This document shows positions 24,901 through 37,095 of a DNA stretch of 64,000 nt, piece after piece. Location of the stretch: positions 186,001 to 250,000 of the forward strand of contig VWZL01000806.1 in assembly GCA_013396915.1 (NCBI GenBank). Direction: 5' to 3'. The notes below the pieces were generated by a model, which saw nothing but the letters and a program-made list of their open reading frames with translations, made no database searches and was not told the origin of the DNA. The position numbers were made by a program, and so were the translations under genes. Source of the DNA: Stercorarius parasiticus (Eukaryota > Chordata > Aves > Charadriiformes > Stercorariidae). Every line of letters begins with the position of its first letter. The stretch's first letter is position 1.

Positions 24901-27900
24901 TCTCTACCAATATGAGGTTTCTCAGGAGCATTCTGCTTTTGGGTCAAAACGAGCTCCTCACACTGCTCCACAGAGGTGAATGTCCTTGTGCGGGCATTCT
25001 GGAAGTCCTGCTGCATCTCTTGCATCTCTATGACAATACAATCCCTCCACACTGCGCAAGTTATTGATACAGGAGCTGAACCCTTCATCTGTTGGGAAGC
25101 TGAAACAAGAGGTTTTTGCCTGAAACCAGGTAGTATGAGATGTAGACGTACAGCATAGCAATACCGTATCTCACCCAAAATTGATATACCTGCTAAGTGG
25201 TGTGAATTAACCTAAAGAGAACTCTTTGCACTTTTTTTAAGACCATTACGACTCTTGCTTTAAAGTGTAGTAATCTTGTCTGCAGGACAAACAACTATTT
25301 GCAAACAGACTCAGTAAAAAGAATTTTCAGTGGCTCTTAATCCAGGTACCCTTTCCTGCCAACGGACTAATTGTGGAGTAATATCCAGCAAGTGTAATAA
25401 GCAGGTGAAGTATAAATGACAGGCTACATAATGGTACCCATTCCTTACCTTCCAAGCTATTTCTGTAGCATAGGAAAGGTAGCGTCCTCAAAAGCGAGAG
25501 ATGCAAACTCAGTCTGAGGGAGGCTGTAAAGCCAAATCTTGTATATTTTGGAACCATATAGTATAATCACACCATGCTAAATGAGGGAATCAAAGCATTT
25601 CTAATTCCTACCCACACATTCTGTAAACCAACGCATAATTAACCAGAAACTTATTATTGATAGAAAATAATTAAAGAATTAATTAATGTATATTTTCACA
25701 ACACCGAAAGTAAACTAAGAGGTTGTCTTCTGTTGAATTTGAAAAACATTAGACCAATCAGAAATAAAAAATAAACACTATTAGGCAGAAGTACTCACTG
25801 CTTGTACCATTCCATCCCTTCTCTCCCACTAGACCTCAAAATTTTTTTTGTTCATCAAAGTAGACTACCTAATCTTCAGTTCCTGAGAATTCTTTGCGAT
25901 CATTTTTTTCTTTTATGCGTGTGTCTTTTATTTCTGTTTTTTCACCATCACTTTTTCAAATTTGGCATTGCTTATTATTATGATGAGCTATCAACCTCTT
26001 AATTTCCAAGGCAGCTTGCGCAATTCTCCATATTTCGTTATGTTCAGCAGCTAATGAAGCCATAGCTGGCAGCTTACAAATGCTGTGCGCATGTTTGCTA
26101 TTTTGGTATCTACGTGTGCATTCTGACACTACCTGAGATTTAGGAAGTTTATACCTAAAGCAAAACGTTGACTGCATGGTGACCCCAAAGGATAAAATAT
26201 TTCAGCTTAGTTTAGTGCTGATACTCTTTCCTGTGTCACCGCATTTAACTTATTTTTTTTTATTGACCACTGCTTTCAGTGCTACTGGTGGAAATTTGGT
26301 ATCATATATTTTTAAAAACACAGAAGTTTCACAGAGGCTGTCCCCTTATTTCACCTTCAGCAAACCACAGTTATGTCTGTGATTTTAACAAGACACGAAA
26401 TTATACCTCAGCAAAGTAAATTAACAAGCAACACCAGGGACAGCTGATGTATTTCTTAGTGTCATCAATTCAGATACATCAATTCATATTCCTCAGTATA
26501 TCCTTTATTAAAAAAATCCTACATAGTAAGTCATGAAGCAAAGGATGAAAGACCTTCGCAATAATTCTGTTCTCCTTACTCTGCAAGATAGGTTTGTACT
26601 AGCTTATGATCAGGAAGATGCTTACAGTGCACAGAAACGATACAATTAAAACTTGTATTGCCCTGAATACATTCACAGAAGCCGACACAAAATCATACGC
26701 CAGGTAACATATGAGATTAAAGTTCAAGTCTGAGTTTAGTTCAGAAAGACAAAAGAAAGGCATGGGGAGAGCAGAGGAAGATTCCTCTCCAGTGATCACT
26801 GAAACCTTAACCAGAGCTGTGCAAGACACTCCTTGGAAAATTAGTGTGCCCTTAGGGTGTCAGAATCTTCAACAAAAAAAACCCTGTACTATTCTTCACC
26901 AGTTTCTCTACATATCATTTAAATTCTTACTACTGATTTTGGTAGTGTGGTTTTTTTGCTTTTCAACTGGGTTAGTTTCATTTTTTGCCATACTTGCACT
27001 GGACTCTCATCAGGTTCTCCAAATAAGTGACCCAACCCTGTATTCTCAGTGAAATCAAGAGAAGGTATTTCAAACCTTTTTTTCAGAGTGCATAAGAAGA
27101 ATAGGGGGAAAAGCTCAGTGCTCCAGAGATCCAGCAAGGACTCGGAGAAAATTATGAACTCTTGTCACTGTGCATCAGCAAACATGCCTTTCATAAAGAG
27201 GAATAATTTACTATTTTATCTATGTAAACAGAATATTTGTCCTCCTGAATTTCTGTCAAAATGAATGGCTATCATATTTAGAAATTGTTGTGCTTCTATA
27301 ACACAGTAGACTTCGCTACTACTTATTTTATATACAACATACGAAGATATCTGAAGTTTTGATCTTTTCTAAGCACAGGACAGAAATGTTATTTTTGATG
27401 GTGATTAGCGGAACACAGAACAATCCAGCTGTGTGGAAAAAGAGGCAGAAAAAGATTTGCGTTTTCTTATTTGTTTACCAATTAACATTAATAGAAATTA
27501 TACATGCAAACTCCGTTCAGAGGAAAAATATGCAAAACTGATTATCATGAAGTAATTGCCACCATGATCTACAAATCTCAATAAGTTACATAGTTACTTG
27601 TCTATGTATCATGACAGCCAGTTTTACAATACTGATTGGAATGCTACCAGATATAGTAGATTTATACTTAAATGTATAAAATAAATACTGTAATCAATAT
27701 CACAATTAACAGCATGGAATTATCTCCAGCAAAAAGATTTGAGACAAATAAGTTGAAACTATATCATGGTTAAAAAATGTTAGATTTCTCTCTCTTGTAG
27801 TAACCTGTGCTCAGAATATATTATTATTATTATTACATCCTTTTTCCTCCCTGTGTTGTCTTTTTGTTTGTAGCAATATAATGGTTGAATATGTGAATTA

Positions 27901-30512
27901 TAAAATCAATTGCAGCCTCCAGTAGGAAGCTGCATATATGCTGCTTTGCGATGTCTCTCTGATACTGTCCCCCACTTCCTTAACAAGAAGTGAATAGATT
28001 AAGCACTAAACATAGAGGTGTATAGGAGGACTTGAAATAAGCCAGTCCAGCCATCTGTGAAAATACAGAGTGCTGCCATAGCTTCATTAACAATCAATTC
28101 AAAAGAGAATTCAAAGAAAACAGAACCAGAATTGCTTGCCTACAGTTCTTCAAGCAAGATTTAATTGGTTAAATAAGGCACGTTATTCCTTCTGGCCTGC
28201 AGAAAGTACCAGTCAGAAGTTATTCCAAACTGAAACTACTTAATTACTTCTTTTATTAGGCCCTTATTTAATCAATAATCAGTCTCTAGAACCTTTTCTT
28301 CTCCTCTTCTCAGTATTTCTCTCTGAAGCATGCTGCCAAAGTAGGCAGACTTAATGAAAAACCGTATATCCAATGCTTATAAAAAAATCTGTATTGACTG
28401 ATGTCAGTCTTATAAACTGCTATTATGTTTATCTAATTAGTGCTTATGTGTTTCTTCCTGTTCAGATTATCCCATAAGAATCGTCTGCAATATCCTTAGC
28501 ATTTTCAAATGCCTATGGTCAAAATGGCACAAATAAGCAAGAAATTAAGGTACTGACACCGTCTCAACACAGTTAAACTAGAGGCAAAAATATATCCTCC
28601 TCTCTGTATTGCCACTGCATATGATCCAGATGCAGAAAAGAGTGCCAAGTCAGTGTATTGGCAAAGTGTTGGAGTGGACTCTGTTCACTCTTGCCGGGGC
28701 ATCAGACAGCACGAACATCTCAAGTGCAGATTAAAGATGCGTAAATGTCCACTAGTGGTAAGGACCAGTGACAGACCGTTATCTTTCTGGAGCAACAGGT
28801 TTAAGAAAAACAGGCCGAAGCCTGTACTCCTACAAAAAAGGCAGTTTCTTGGCCCATGTGAATCTCTTTAAGGAGTATAACCAGGTTTTCAGTCCACTGT
28901 AATTCTCAAATTCCTGAGCTTCAAAGCAACCTGTTACTCCATATAAGAGTGATCGCACATGAAGGATCTTTACATCAAGTGCACAAGTATCTTCAATGCT
29001 TCTGCAAGACTGAAGTTATACCTAGAGAAGAATGCTTTGTATAACAGGAAAAATGATGGCAATGAAGTTTAGGACTATGGTACCTTTGATGTAATTTATT
29101 AATGCCCATACTCTATTAGTATCTCACGCATGTGACCATTTGCTCATAACACACACCAGAAAGAGGCTCACTGGCACTTGGGAAGAGTAGATATGGAATA
29201 AGTTCTTAGGCCAAAGGAAGAAAATATGCCTCCATGCTCACATATTGACAGTTCTCTAACCAGGTTTCAGTATTTTCTGTAACTATATAGAAATAGGCAA
29301 CATTTTAGATCAAAAAAAAAAAACGACCCCTGTATTTTCTGCTATTTTGTCCTCAGATGCAGTCACACTATTAAAATCAGATAGAAATCAGCATATTTGC
29401 AGGACTCCAAATAACGTATTTGTTGTCTGGGGGGCTACAAATGTGCTCAACGTGGAATATGACTCTCAACTTTTGCATCCTGTCAAAGACTTTTCTCCAT
29501 ATTCTCACCTAAGATTTTTCTAAGTCAAGTCTGTATGTACTGTGTATCTTCAATGAAGATAAATATCTACAACTGATACACATGCACGCACACATACTTA
29601 TGTATATACGCATCTAAAATACTTGCATTTCTCAGAGAGACATGAAGAGATGAACAGAACAATTGAAAGAGAAGATTAAGTTGAAATAATTTAGCCAGTT
29701 CTGACTCAATCTTTCCTCTTTTCAGTTGGTTTGGGTTTTTTAAGGCTACTCTTATGATACTAGAAATCCACTTGCCTAACAAGTGCAAAGTAATTAAGCC
29801 CACCAAATAATACTGAAAATCTGACAAATAGAGTTTTTAAGGCAGAATTATCAAAGTGGGAGTTTCTCTTCTCTTTTCCTTGATTAATCATAAAAGTCTC
29901 CTTGAAATATCCTGGAACACTCCCCTCCAGCTTTTTTGGAAAACCAAAGGAAAAGCTTCAGCATCTGAATCATTTTAATACACTTAGGATAATACAGGGC
30001 AATTGCTGAAGTTTCACCAGTACCACGTGAAACTTTTTACAACTGTAAAGGGGATTATCATATAATTTAATAACTCTGGAAAAAGATGACCAATCCAGAA
30101 GAGGTCTGAATCACGGCAGGCACTTGCACAGGCAATCTTTGCTAAAGAACTTTTCAGTGGAAAAGTTTCATACACTCATATAAGTTTGGATGTTTCCTAC
30201 CTTTCATTCACTTTTAAAAGAATTTCTGAAAAATAAGCAATTGCAGTGTAGCATGCATCACAGTGGACGTACAACCTATAATGCCACAACATGAAAATCT
30301 CGTTTATTAGATTCAAAACCTAAATAGAAGAGAAAAAAAATGTTTGTTTGCTCTTCACTAAAACATAGCAAGTTAATAATAGCAGGCATTAAACATGAGG
30401 CACTTGGCAGGGTTTTCTTCACCATCAAGCTGCAAGTCAAAATGCCAAAATAAACCCTTTTTTTCCAACAGTATGAATGTAATTTAACATTTAAAAACAG
30501 AGAAGAACTTAC
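21973..30512. other. Unique AT-rich noncoding DNA
   Basis: No supported gene. A short direct repeat (TTTAATTCTGCTTA twice, 22086-22114) and small TTA runs (27821-27835) are the only repeats. Frames up to 113 codons (24867-25178 minus, 26711-27052 plus) have no recognisable domains. Some splice-like strings exist, none convincing. Confidence 0.55.
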
Positions 30513-30591
30513 AGGTAAAACAATCTTTTAGCAAATTTCTGCTAAGACAGAGCTTCACATGGTCCTTCACATTACTTCCTGGGCTCATTTC
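30513..30591 (-). other. Candidate 79-bp coding exon
   Basis: This is the best exon-like segment in the window. On the minus strand the acceptor is a long pyrimidine tract (GTTTTTTTTTTGTTTGTTCTAG) and the donor is CCT|GTAAGTTC, a perfect GTAAGT. Only one of three frames is open, and it is open throughout: 26 codons plus one base, starting in phase 0 and ending in phase 1. Its peptide begins EMSPGSNVKDHVKL and ends LLKDCFT. Codons are coding-like (GTG, AAG, GAC, CTC) and GC is higher than in the flanks. I do not recognise the protein family. If real, the host gene runs on the minus strand. It could still be a chance pseudo-exon, which are common in long introns. Confidence 0.35.
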
Positions 30592-31129
30592 CTAGAACAA
30601 ACAAAAAAAAAACACCTGTGAAACCAGTTATATCATGTTGAAATATTGTATACCTAAACTTAATAGCCTTAAATCATGTTAGGAAGCAAGCTTTGAAAAA
30701 TTTTCAATGCTGATGTCTTCCAGATGGTACAACCTTAAACAACACTTCTGGACTTGATAGGTAGTCTTAAATAACCTTTATCAAATCCTATACCAGATAC
30801 TGGTTCCCATTCATCTTTCTGTAGACTCCCAGATTGATTTGCGATTAATTAGAGATTAATCCTTGATCTCCCTAAGCACAGGAGAACCATACATGATTTT
30901 CCTTCTATCGGCCACACTAGTGTAAAAAGCCTTTTTGTAGTCAGCTAACCCTTATGGCACTGGCAGAATACCATGCAAGGATAAAGAAAGCTTAATAAAA
31001 AAAAAAAGCCAAAACACGTACTTTGTTCGCTAGCAATGTCTTTATACACATTTGCTTGCAGAACAGAGTAAAACACATTAAACCTTTAACTAAAATAGTT
31101 GTCTTATGAGGGCAACAAATAGAAGCCAG

Positions 31130-32193
31130 ACCGGCTAAACCCGAGTGGCGCAGGAGCACATGGTGGACATTCACAGGGGGCAACTCCCTGCTGGGGGGGA
31201 CGGAGGGCCCCAGCCGCCCCCCTGACCTGTTGCCCAGGGAGGTTGCCTGCTTGCCAGGGACTCAGATCAGGACATTGTAGAAAGGCTGCTGTAGACTATT
31301 ACCCTTTGCTGCTCTTCCACGCTGGCATCAATGATGATGCCGGGGGCAATCAGGAAAGCAAGATCCTGTAAGTCAACAATTTATTGTGCAGTTGGTATGG
31401 GCAACGGGGGTTTTAGTTTTATATGATCATGGGATGCTCTACAAGGACAGAGGATTGTTTAGCAGATATGGTATCCACCTAAGTAGGGAAAAATATTTTT
31501 GCCAACAGGATGGCCAATTCAGTAATGAGAGGTTAAAACTAGGAATAACAAGGGCAGGAGAGGATAGAGGATGACCAACAATCAAGTGAGAAGGAGCAGG
31601 TGGGCAAGCAAGGAGCATGGGGCAATGCGAATAGGAGGAATTCACCTCAGCAGATTGAGGGAGGTGATCCTTCCTCCCTACTCAGCACTAGTGAGCCATC
31701 CTGAATGCTGGGCCCAATCCTGGACTCCCTAGTACGGGAGAGACATCGGCATAGTGGAGCAAGTCCAGCAAAAGGTCATGAACAAAATTAAAGGACTGGA
31801 GCACCTTTTGTATGAGGAGAGGCTCAGAGAGATGGAGGCCTTGAGAAGAGAAGGCTCAGAAGGATCTTATCTACGTTTATAAACACCTGATGGGGGGCGG
31901 AGTAAGGAAGGCTCTTCTCGGTGGTATCCAGTGAAAGGACAAGAGGCAATGGGCACAAATTAAATACAAGACAACCCCATTTAAACATAATTCTTTAGTT
32001 ATTTTTTCCTGTAAGGGTGGTCAGGCAATGGCACAGGTTGCCCAAGATGGTTTCAGAGTCCCTGTCCTTGCAGATATTCAAAACCTAACTGGACACAGTA
32101 CTGGGCAATGTGCTCTAGGTGACCCAGCTTTGACCAAGGGGTTGGACAATCTCCAGAATTAGCTTCCAACCTCAATGATTCTGTGATTCTGTA
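31130..32193 (+). mobile_element. Composite CR1 LINE: ORF1 remnant joined to 3' tail
   Basis: About 1.06 kb of CR1 in two blocks, both plus strand and in the order found in a full element. Block one (about 31130-31590) is the esterase part of ORF1, described separately. Block two (about 31620-32193) is the end of ORF2 and the 3' UTR: landmarks include LPPYSALVS, GLEHLLYEERLREM, and a UTR with CTCCAGAATTAGCTTCCAAC followed by octamers (32178-32193). Roughly 2 kb of ORF2, including endonuclease and RT catalytic regions, is missing between them. Block two shows many frameshifts. Either one element suffered a large internal deletion, or two CR1 copies landed side by side. Sequence details resemble the copy at 41 kb, suggesting the same subfamily. 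Confidence 0.9.
31164..31574 (+). pseudogene. CR1 ORF1 esterase-domain remnant
   Basis: CR1 ORF1 encodes an RNA-binding protein with an SGNH-type esterase domain. Three esterase blocks can be read here. Block I reads GGNSLLGGTEGP (from 31176), keeping the nucleophile serine (31185-31187) but with N in place of the usual D of GDS. Next comes DLLPREVACLPG. Block III reads DYYPLLLFHAGIND (GIND at 31324-31335), in a different frame from block I, so at least one frameshift and a TAG stop intervene. Block V reads YGIHLS (31467-31484), keeping the catalytic histidine while the paired aspartate is Y. Blocks III and V are only about 45 codons apart, much closer than in intact ORF1, so the middle of the domain is deleted. 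Clearly inactive. Confidence 0.85.
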
Positions 32194-33916
32194 AAGTCTT
32201 TTACTTAACTGTTGGTCTCTGCTTAAAGTAAATTGACAAGAGGTTAAATTAATCACCCAAGAAATCTCCTCTCCATGATGCACGGAAAAAAAAAAAAATA
32301 CAATCAACCTCATTGTGCTTTAGCTAATGAAAAAGGCATTAAAAGGTTATAGCTGAAAGCTAGCAACTTATAGTAACCCTCACCCTAATGAATGCCAACA
32401 CGTCTTTTGGCACCTCTGATATTAATGGCAAGACTTTAAAACAATAGATTAAAAGCAATGGAAGAAATTGAGATACTCTGATCCAATTCATTGTAGAAGC
32501 CATAAAATTTTCCCCAATAATTCCTGCTTCTAACTCTCCTAGTTTTCCTTGAAAAACAGATTTTACATAAATACATAACTTCAGGCAGATATTCACATAT
32601 GGTATTTAAAATGGATTAACAACAAATACATGAAATGCATTTTGTTTCACAATGGAAGTATTTACTTAAAAACAAACAAGCATTACTCTGACAACTCAAA
32701 AAAAATTGTTAACATGCACTCTAAAAATGTGAATCAACTGCATGGTATGCAGTGGTATGGTATTTCATGGCATTTCATGCTAAACGAAAAACACCAATAG
32801 TTATGTAGGCATTCATGCGTTTATGACAGCATGCCCCAAAGAACCGTTCCACTGCATGTGGAGAAATCAATCCATGGAGTAAGTTTTAGAACTCATGAAG
32901 AACAGAAGCACAGATAGATTGTAGATTAAAAGTCGAAAGAAATTTTTTACAGTCTATATATCACGTCGGGGGAAAAAAAAAAAATCCTTTAGCAGTTGAA
33001 ATTATATGTCTTCAAGAGAGCAGATTAAACTTTAATTTTTCCAGGCTTTTTCTTTTTATACTTTCAATTTGAAAAGATATGACCACAAATTATGTTTCAA
33101 ATTCTCAGCACATGCCCACTTTAGTCATTGCCAGGGAGAACAAAGAATACACGTTAAACAAACATACAGTGGATTTCTGTACATACACACTCTTAAAAAG
33201 GCATGTTGCATGTATACAATTACATGGGTATCTTTTGTGTTCATGTTGCTAAGGAAACAAACTTCTGTGCCAAACATACGATTTCAAAGACATTCTAGTT
33301 CTTAAACAGGGTGGGTATGTGTCTCTTCTTTTTTTTTATTTTTTTAAATCAAGGGGGAAAGGCCAGTGTATAATGTTACAGAAGAGCTCTCAATAGCCAA
33401 GAGCATGTTAAGCTATCAAAATTATAACATCTGAAATAAAGATTTTTCATTCCATAGTGTTTGTGTACTTAGATGTAACTTTAGAGGCTAGCTCAAAAGG
33501 TAGTAGATTACAGCATAAAGTTAGGACATTACTGGTTTTGCATAACATAGAAGATGAGGCAGGTAAACCAGAAATTTTCTTTGAAAATTGAGTTGAAAAC
33601 TCAAAATCTATAGGAAACCTTCACTACTGCGCTATTCATATCAGACTGTTGCTTATTAATGGCATAAGATAAAATACCACGGAAATATACTATCCTATTT
33701 AAAGGAAGACAAAACAAGTTTGCTATAATGAACTGTGTTCTGAAAATCAAGCTATCAGCATACCCATTAAAAAAGGATGAATCAAAGAACTATGTTACAT
33801 AGATATGAGTTCATGTTTTCCTGTCGTTTCACAGAACATTACACAATCTCTATTCAGTACCTGTATCTGTTTTATTTATCTTGGTCCATCTGCTCTGCAA
33901 ATGTTCTTGCAAAGCA

Positions 33917-33931
33917 GTTTCCCATGGCAAC
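33917..33931. promoter_or_regulatory. X-box-like (RFX) motif, loose
   Basis: GTTTCCCATGGCAAC fits the general X-box form GYNNCC-N(0-3)-RGNAAC, with a full GGCAAC half-site and a 3-bp spacer. RFX proteins bind such inverted half-sites. The loose pattern is expected several times by chance in 64 kb, so this alone is weak evidence. Confidence 0.2.
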
Positions 33932-36206
33932 ATCAAATATCACATAGTCCCAGTCTTCTGTAGAAGCACTTCTAACTGATCCACTCCTGCATTTCAAGCA
34001 GCATCTTTTTCTGCAGTACTTAAGTAAATAATAAATGAATAGAGTATTTCATCAAACCAAAAAAAACCCCCATGAATGAAGCAAATACCCATAAATAAAA
34101 ACTCCTAGTTAGGGGATTATTTTTTTTTATGCTATTGTTTTTATAATTTAATTTTTGGAGAGAATTAGATTTAAACCATCAAGGGCAGGGATGGGAAATC
34201 TACATTATAAGAAAACCTGTCAATCCGTTGGTGGTTTTTACTTCATTAAAATTTCAAAATCTTTATGTTACACACAGCAAAACAAATTGTGCACAATACA
34301 AGTTTCAAAGAATAAGGTCACACTATGCTGGAAAGTAAGTTTTGGAATGAAAAGCCCACAATGACTGATTACTATGGGGCAACTTCAGCTAGACATCATC
34401 ACCTACAAATCATTAACAGGCCATCTAATTTTTTCATCCTCGTGTTTACAATGATCAAGGAAATACAAATAAGAGGAAAAGTTCTCAATAAATTTTCATG
34501 CAAGATAAAAAACTAGTAACAGTGACTTCCTGAAAGGAACTTATATTTTACCCAAGAATCTACCTCAGTAACTCCTTCTCCCTATTTTAAGAAGCAGTAG
34601 AAATACGCAACATTCATTTTTAAGTGATCTTCTGAAAAAACTCTCTTCAAATAAGCACTTAAAAAAAAAACAAAACCACCCAATACCTCAGTAAATACCA
34701 TAGTAGTCTTGAGCACACTGATTCTGTGTGAAATTGTAACAGAAGTGTTGTTCAAACTGTAAATTAAGGTAGAATTGTCTTAAGTCAGGAAAAGCTGGCC
34801 TGCTGAATCTCAAAGTCTGCTATCTTTAGATTTCTTAGTCCAAAACCACCAGAGGCTGCTAGGAACGTGCCCTGTGGAGATTTAAAAGGTAATCAGACCT
34901 TCTGGGTCACTTCTACACCACTGTACTTTAGTTTATAGCAGTTTATAACCTAGAACTACCACATACTTTTCTGACAGCATCATCCCCTTTCACATATACA
35001 TTTACTTGGGTTATTCTTGAGTTTTCCCAGGCATTCTCTTTTGCTCATCTTGGAATTTGGCCCAAACAGGCTTTATAGATTGGTCTAGATTGCTGGTCTG
35101 TACGGTGAAGTTCTGTACAATAATTCCGATAATTTTAGGTGGAAAGGCTTCTTTGCATGTCTTAAAAATAAATGACACTATGGGCTAATGTAGCAATGTG
35201 GTATTTCTGTTGAGCACCAGACAGACCTACAATAGGAGGGCGGTTCAACTGGTCTATTGCATACACAGCAAGTCCAGTTCACTTTAGAAATATATGCATA
35301 TGTTGCTTGACAGATAAATCTAAAATACAAGAGCCCTCTGCCTGCATATGAGGGCATATGAAATTTCTCTTTACAAAACTACCTGTGAGCTCACCTGCTA
35401 CCTTCCCTATGATTTTCTACCAGCCATCAGTCAAAGTACATTTTTATCAGTAGAGAAAAAATTCTGAGGCAAACAATAGATGCATTTTATCATTACACTC
35501 TAAACAACTGTATTCTGTATTATTTTAACAGGTCATTAAAATATGCTCTTGAGTTGATGAGTTATATGTTTAAAATTTCTAATGCAATTCATTTCTCAAG
35601 CAAAAGCAGGCAGTAGCACTTCTGCCATCAGTCACTAAGGTGACACAAAAACCCAGTAATTCGATTCCTTAATTGTATGAACCTAACTGTGCATATGTTT
35701 TATTATTCATTACTATATACAAAATGTTTGTCTTAAATGTGTAGATTGGCTTGTAAGAAAATCAAACGTAAAAACATTTCAGCCAAAACTACAGCGAAAG
35801 CTATAAAAAGTACATTACTGCAAGTTTTCATCAAACCACAATTACTCTGTGTTTATTTTTCCATAGGAGGATTAGATTTCTACTCATTTTAAAATACCAT
35901 AGCAAAAATATCAGTGATAAAATGATCTGTAGTAGTCCATTTCATTACATGCAATCGATATTTGTGAAATAAATTGGCTAAAAGCGGAGGATGTTTTGAC
36001 AAATATTTTTCAAATATGCTACTTCAAAAGTAATGATCTAAACCAAAAATAAAATACAAATTCTTAAAGGACTAACATCTTGCTTTTAGTGACAGTGTCT
36101 GAAAGACTACAAAGCCTTTAAATTATTAGAATCTATTCCAGAAACGGCTAAGCAGCCAGTACCTTATTCATTTAGCCTTTGTCCTTTTAAGCTTTCAGGG
36201 TGCTGT

Positions 36207-36220
36207 GTAGCCATAGTAAC
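36207..36220. promoter_or_regulatory. X-box (RFX) motif, close match
   Basis: GTAGCCATAGTAAC matches GTNRCCATRGYAAC at every constrained position, including the 2-bp AT spacer between inverted half-sites. That pattern is tight enough to be unlikely by chance in one 64-kb window. RFX-family factors, which control ciliary and other genes, bind this class of site. Occupancy here is inference. Confidence 0.35.
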
Positions 36221-37042
36221 TATGCCTTTTCTCTGTGAAATCCATTAGCTGGTTTCAATCTGGGATTCAATACTACCATAAAATCAAAGCCAAAGATTAA
36301 AAAAAATTATGATTAAGAAAAAGATTATTGGTGACAAGCATTTCTTTTAAAAGCAATTTCTGCATATTTATGCTTTATACATAACAGCAAAAGAAACCAA
36401 AAGGTTAAAAGGACATCAACAGATACATTCAAAATGAATTTTAAAACTCGGTTACCATCAGGAATTACACAGTACCACCTCAAACTAGATCTCAGAGCAA
36501 AACTAGCTCTCATTTGCATGAAGTCAGTGCTGCTGCCTGGCCATCAACAAAACAGCACAACAGATGAGCTTTCAACCTCGCCATCTCCCTCCCTTTCTGA
36601 CAGCAGACTGAGGTGCAAGTATTAGAAAGGAAGAGACGCCAGGATTTGCACTGCAATTTGGACAAGCCCACGCAAAAGATAAAAACCACCTTTGTTCCTA
36701 CAGTATCTTTTGTGCGACAATACAGACAGACTACAAACAATCTGTTGAGTCTATACTGTAGAAGAATTCTATTGATAGGAAATGGAAAATCTTGGACTCC
36801 TATTCCATGTAGACTACTTTGAAAGAGGGCTGGTGTTTCAGAAGATTAAGACAAGCTTTATCCTGTATCCTATTTGGATATGTTGGGTTTTGGCACAACA
36901 GCACTGAGCAACTTCAATGCCAACTCAGCCCTGACATTGGTTACAGGTAAACTAAGCTAATGGCATTGCCACTGTTTGCTTGAATCCTAATTACCAGGAG
37001 TTACACTCGGCACCTAAGAGGAGCTACGTTTTTCTGCAAGTA

Positions 37043-37095
37043 GTTGGAATATATTCCACAGCTGTAATCAGCAAAGTGTTGGAATATATTCCACA
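37043..37095. promoter_or_regulatory. Two identical 18-bp palindromic TEAD-like sites
   Basis: The 18-mer GTTGGAATATATTCCACA occurs at 37043-37060 and again, identically, at 37078-37095, separated by 17 bp. Each contains the perfect palindrome TGGAATATATTCCA. Each arm (GGAAT / ATTCC) is the core of the TEAD (M-CAT) motif, though the T after the core differs from the preferred GGAATG. Start-to-start distance is 35 bp, about three and a third helical turns. The repeat could be a local duplication or a selected paired site. Confidence 0.4.

Noticed and set aside
24867..25178. Minus-strand 103-codon open frame
   Set aside because: No recognisable domain, weak flanking splice signals, and length within chance expectation for 64 kb.
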